From Bifidobacterium aerophilum (GTDB taxonomy: Bacteria > Actinomycetota > Actinomycetes > Actinomycetales > Bifidobacteriaceae), in the NCBI RefSeq assembly GCF_010667685.1, contig NZ_WHZW01000021.1:1-57364 (forward strand): 57,364 nt of DNA. The letters are read 5' to 3'. Shown here piece after piece: positions 55,280 through 57,364 of the stretch. Position numbers and translations under genes: made by a program. How positions within the stretch are numbered: position 1 is the first letter of the stretch; each line of letters begins with the position of its first letter. The notes beneath the pieces were generated by a model that worked only from the letters and a program-made list of their open reading frames with translations, made no database searches and was not told the DNA's origin.

Positions 55280-56090
55280 GCGTGGTGCCTATGCGCGTGG
55301 GATGCGTGTCGCGCAGGTTCTTGATCACGTCGTCGGGCACTTGTTGTCCGTGGAATCGGATCGCCCTGTTGCGTTCCGCGTCGTAGATGTAGCCGGTACC
55401 GGGCTGTCGGGGTCCGATGAGCCAGGGTGCGGCTCCGGCCTGTACGGCGCTGTCTCCGAGCAGCATTTTGGTTTCCTCGATGCTGTTGAGTCGTAGGGCG
55501 ATGCGGGTCGGGCACCGGTCGCGTAGTGGCATGCTTTCCTTGCGTGGGTCCTGACTAGCGAGCTGTATCGTGAATTTGCAGGCCCGGCCGAGACGGAGGA
55601 GACGGTCGAGCAGGACGCGTATTCGTTCCTGTTGCTGCTTGGTCTGTTTGTCGATGCCTCCGGTGAGTTCGGCGGCCTCGTCCACGACGACCAGGATCAT
55701 CGGCGTGTCGCGGCTTACCCGGATGCTGGTCTTGTGTGCCGCGCGTAATATCCGCATGCGTTGGTCGAGCTGTTGATTGAGACGTTCGAGCAGCGTGACC
55801 GTCTCATCCAACGTAGTGGCGAGATCGGCCAGGCAGCCGCCGAAACGGTCGAGTTCGATTCCTCCTTTGAGGTCGATGCCGTAGACGAGCGCGGTGCCGT
55901 CGTCGATATGGGGGCTGAGGTTGACGAGCAGGTCGGCGATCAGGTTCGATTTGCCGCTGCCGCTGACCCCGATCAGGGCGATGTGTTGTCCGGGAGTCAG
56001 TCGGATCCAGTCGTGGCTGATGGTGTCGTAAAAGCATAGGGGTGATTCGGGGTCACCCCTATGCAGTAGCCGTTGCAGCCATCCGTTCAT
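55212..56090 (-). CDS. FtsK/SpoIIIE-type ATPase, ATPase half of a split coupling protein
   Basis: This 292-aa FtsK-like motor domain has Walker A ALIGVSGSGKSNLI (near residues 38-51), Walker B MILVVVDEAAEL, and downstream LLRLGRACKFTIQLASQDPR and RIALRLNS features. These are as in conjugative DNA-transfer ATPases (TcpA/Orf21 of Tn916, TraB of actinomycete elements). It lacks the usual N-terminal membrane domain, which is instead encoded by the preceding 123-aa gene. The two overlap as ATGA. It would move element DNA during transfer, with the Rep protein as relaxase/initiator. Confidence 0.87.
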   Translation of the reverse strand: MNGWLQRLLHRGDPESPLCFYDTISHDWIRLTPGQHIALIGVSGSGKSNLIADLLVNLSPHIDDGTALVYGIDLKGGIELDRFGGCLADLATTLDETVTLLERLNQQLDQRMRILRAAHKTSIRVSRDTPMILVVVDEAAELTGGIDKQTKQQQERIRVLLDRLLRLGRACKFTIQLASQDPRKESMPLRDRCPTRIALRLNSIEETKMLLGDSAVQAGAAPWLIGPRQPGTGYIYDAERNRAIRFHGQQVPDDVIKNLRDTHPTRIGTTHDGQCGTTDDTDDKDKNATSTA

Positions 56091-56458
56091 CGCGTGATCG
56101 TCCAGTACCGGTATCCACGGCGCAGCCATGTCCTGGCGCCGCCCATCTCGTAAGTATCACGGATCTGTTGGCCGATCCGGTTGGCTTGTTCCTCGTCGCG
56201 GATGCGCGGCACTTCGCTTACCGGCACACGGATGTGCATGATACGGGGATAACCCCATGTGAACGGCATGTGCCACAGGTAGCGGACCCTTACGTGTTCG
56301 GGCAGGTGGTCGCCGTACGAGCGCAGAACCGCCTGAACCGTGCAGCGCATCCCGTCGGCCGTTACGGCGAGATACCCTATGATCGCAGCCAGTGCGGCCA
56401 GTGTCACGAATGCGGCGAGCAGCGTGACGGTCGGTGGTGTGAGTAGCCAGTCGGGCAT
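56087..56458 (-). CDS. Membrane half of a split TcpA/Orf21-like coupling protein
   Basis: This 123-aa protein has two hydrophobic stretches or one long one near the start (LLTPPTVTLLAAFVTLAALA, then AIIGYLAVTA). A soluble part follows, with PRIMHIRVPVSEVPRIRDEE. That segment occupies the place of the 'iqIRVeit..g' strand before the ATPase in Tn916 Orf21-type proteins. It ends 4 nt inside the start of the ATPase gene. It therefore looks like the detached N-terminal domain of the coupling protein. ATG at 56458 is chosen with gaaagga upstream. Confidence 0.65.
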   Translation of the reverse strand: MPDWLLTPPTVTLLAAFVTLAALAAIIGYLAVTADGMRCTVQAVLRSYGDHLPEHVRVRYLWHMPFTWGYPRIMHIRVPVSEVPRIRDEEQANRIGQQIRDTYEMGGARTWLRRGYRYWTITR

Positions 56459-56482
56459 GATGTTCCTTTCAAAAATGGATGG

Positions 56483-56522
56483 AAGGGGCGGTCTGATCAT
56501 GGCTGAGCAGAGGCCGCCCTTT
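56483..56522. terminator. Hairpin between DUF961-like and coupling-protein genes
   Basis: An inverted repeat of aaggggcggtct and agaggccgcccttt lies in the 71-nt gap. On the minus strand it precedes the ribosome site of the next gene and could be an attenuator. The T-rich side on the plus strand (tttattt) would also stop antisense transcripts. Confidence 0.45.
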
Positions 56523-56529
56523 ATTTGGG

Positions 56530-56913
56530 CTACTTGAGACCGAACGGCTTGTTCAGGCCGTTGTCAATGGGCTTGTCCTTGGCCGGTTCTCCGGGTTTCG
56601 TGTCGGTCTTGCCGTCCGCGATCATGTCGTCCGCGTCGAAAACGTAGACAAGTGACCCCTTCTTGCTGATTCGTCCGCGAATGGTCAGATTCTCGAATCG
56701 AATCTTCGTTCGCTCGGGAATATTGAACTGCTCTGAGCGGGGAATGTTGACCTCCATGATCTCGGGATGCCCGTCGGGCGGCATGATGAGCGCACTGCAC
56801 ACGCGGACGGGCTTGTCATCCCGCTTCATGACCTCGCCGTCATACTCTGCCGTAGCGACCGACAGCAGCTCGATGCTGCCGAGCTGCTGCTGATCCATCG
56901 GATACTGATACAT
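56530..56913 (-). CDS. DUF961-like protein of an integrative element
   Basis: This 127-aa soluble protein's central part (PEIMEVNIPRSEQFNIPERT, then KIRFENLTIRGR and YVFDADDM) resembles the DUF961 family (Tn916 Orf22/Orf23-like). That family is typically encoded just upstream of the FtsK-like and Rep genes of integrative elements, as here. Function is unknown, with a possible OB-fold and DNA-transfer accessory role. The tail is Lys/Pro-rich. A strong ribosome site (caggaagga) precedes the ATG. It is the first gene of the four-gene element operon visible here. Confidence 0.65.
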   Translation of the reverse strand: MYQYPMDQQQLGSIELLSVATAEYDGEVMKRDDKPVRVCSALIMPPDGHPEIMEVNIPRSEQFNIPERTKIRFENLTIRGRISKKGSLVYVFDADDMIADGKTDTKPGEPAKDKPIDNGLNKPFGLK

Positions 56914-57283
56914 CAGAGTTCCTTCCTGTCATCGAACGGGACTTTCCCGTTCTTACCGTCACATCTATGCGCGGATGAGGATCCGCCGGCGCATCATGAC
57001 CCTCCCACCCCCGATCGACGCGCGTCCGGATCTCTGAGCCGGTTTCGGGATCCGGCTGCGATCCGCGTTCGTGGTTCCGGGACATGACGAGCTCATTCCC
57101 GGGCGGACGCTCAACATCCGTCCGTTCTTACTCATGAGGGGAATGCTGTTGTTCTTCGTTTCCGATCCGGATGCCGTCTGTTGTCGTGCCGTCTCGGCGG
57201 GTCGTGTGTTGCGGACGCATGCGTTGGGTGTTGAAGCCGGGATAAGGTGGGGGCGACCCGCCGAATTCCCGGGATATGCGGAA
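56914..57283. other. Leader region of the element operon, cut by the IS
   Basis: No gene is supported in these 370 nt. A near-perfect palindrome, gaacggga-ctt-tcccgttc (56934-56952), sits 21 nt upstream of the DUF961-like start, and ccggg..cccgg (about 57080-57103) is a longer-range repeat. The first could be an operator or an mRNA hairpin. The region may hold the double-strand origin for the Rep protein, but no nick site could be identified. Confidence 0.4.
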
Positions 57284-57284
57284 A

Positions 57285-57364
57285 CTGACTAGGGTGTGTT
57301 TACTCTAAGGGTCGTTTGAGGTGGATGGCGATGAGCGCGAGGTGAACATCGGAGAGGTAGGTCT
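57285..57364 (-). mobile_element. Insertion sequence end (right contig edge), transposase 3' side
   Basis: The terminal repeat actagggtgtgtttactct (57289-57307) is the exact inverse of 57-75, again with CTAG at the outer edge. The element continues out of the window to the right. The transposase end overlaps the inner part of the repeat. The copy is in the same orientation as the one at the left edge. Confidence 0.75.
57300..57364 (-). CDS. Transposase, C-terminal fragment (cut by the contig edge)
   Basis: The minus strand reads TYLSDVHLALIAIHLKRPLE then stop (TAA at 57302-57300), inside the terminal inverted repeat. The short conserved tail resembles the ends of IS4/IS5-type DDE transposases ('DVHLALIAI.L'), but the family cannot be fixed from 20 residues. 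The start of an equivalent gene is visible at the left edge (ATG at 41). Confidence 0.55.
   Translation of the reverse strand, partial: TYLSDVHLALIAIHLKRPLE

Overview
The window looks like a draft contig from a Bifidobacterium (high-GC actinobacterium). Supporting signs are high GC with strong third-position GC bias, the gene pairs rpsT/lepA/hemW and gltB-gltD, many GTG starts, and protein sequences of bifidobacterial type. No rRNA or tRNA gene was recognised. About 75 bases at each edge belong to the same insertion sequence. Its ends carry a 19-bp inverted repeat and a CTAG, and the transposase start reads off the left edge while the transposase end reads in from the right edge. The contig therefore probably stops at two IS copies, or at one collapsed copy.

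Layout. (1) 0.3-5.7 kb: an orphan ABC ATPase translationally coupled to a CynX/NimT-type MFS carrier, then a TetR regulator divergent from a DHA2 drug exporter and a CrtC/lipocalin-like protein. (2) 5.6-7.1 kb: a holin-like prophage remnant behind an SDR gene. (3) 7.3-11.8 kb: housekeeping genes for a TRIC-type channel, rpsT, lepA and hemW. (4) 11.9-43 kb: a long accessory stretch of small regulator/effector pairs. These include TetR with a MacB/FtsX-type ABC exporter, MarR with an MFS exporter, TetR with an old-yellow-enzyme, TetR with an SDR, LysR with an MFS carrier, HxlR with an FMN reductase and SDR, AraC with a DUF1349 protein, and LysR with an acetyltransferase. Between them lie three SAM methyltransferases, a Nudix hydrolase, a cupin, flavoproteins, aldo/keto reductases and an SMR exporter. 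Several regulators have clear palindromes in the shared intergenic region. (5) 43.1-53.9 kb: core metabolism again, with an Xre-HTH/aminotransferase fusion, signal peptidase I, glutamate synthase gltBD, a secreted C39-like protease and small membrane proteins. (6) 54.0-57.3 kb: one end of an integrative element (rolling-circle Rep, a split FtsK/TcpA-like coupling protein, a DUF961-like protein) that appears to be inserted after codon 8 of a glycogen synthase gene.

Most unusual structures. First, a lone AbiEi-like/DUF559-like nuclease gene (32968-34059) is flanked by two direct copies of a ~112-nt element made of two tandem hairpins with a 63-nt period. Second, a three-unit hairpin array at 23310-23483 has the same 62-64 nt period but unrelated sequence. 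In both loci, G-U wobbles keep the stems paired only if the plus strand is read as RNA. Third, the aminotransferase fusion has an internal, well-spaced ribosome binding site that would yield a normal stand-alone aminotransferase from the same gene. Fourth, there is the integration junction in the 5' end of glgA.

Functionally, the accessory stretch reads as many independent sense-and-respond units (repressor plus efflux pump or redox enzyme) for dietary or host-derived toxic compounds. Substrates cannot be assigned from sequence alone.
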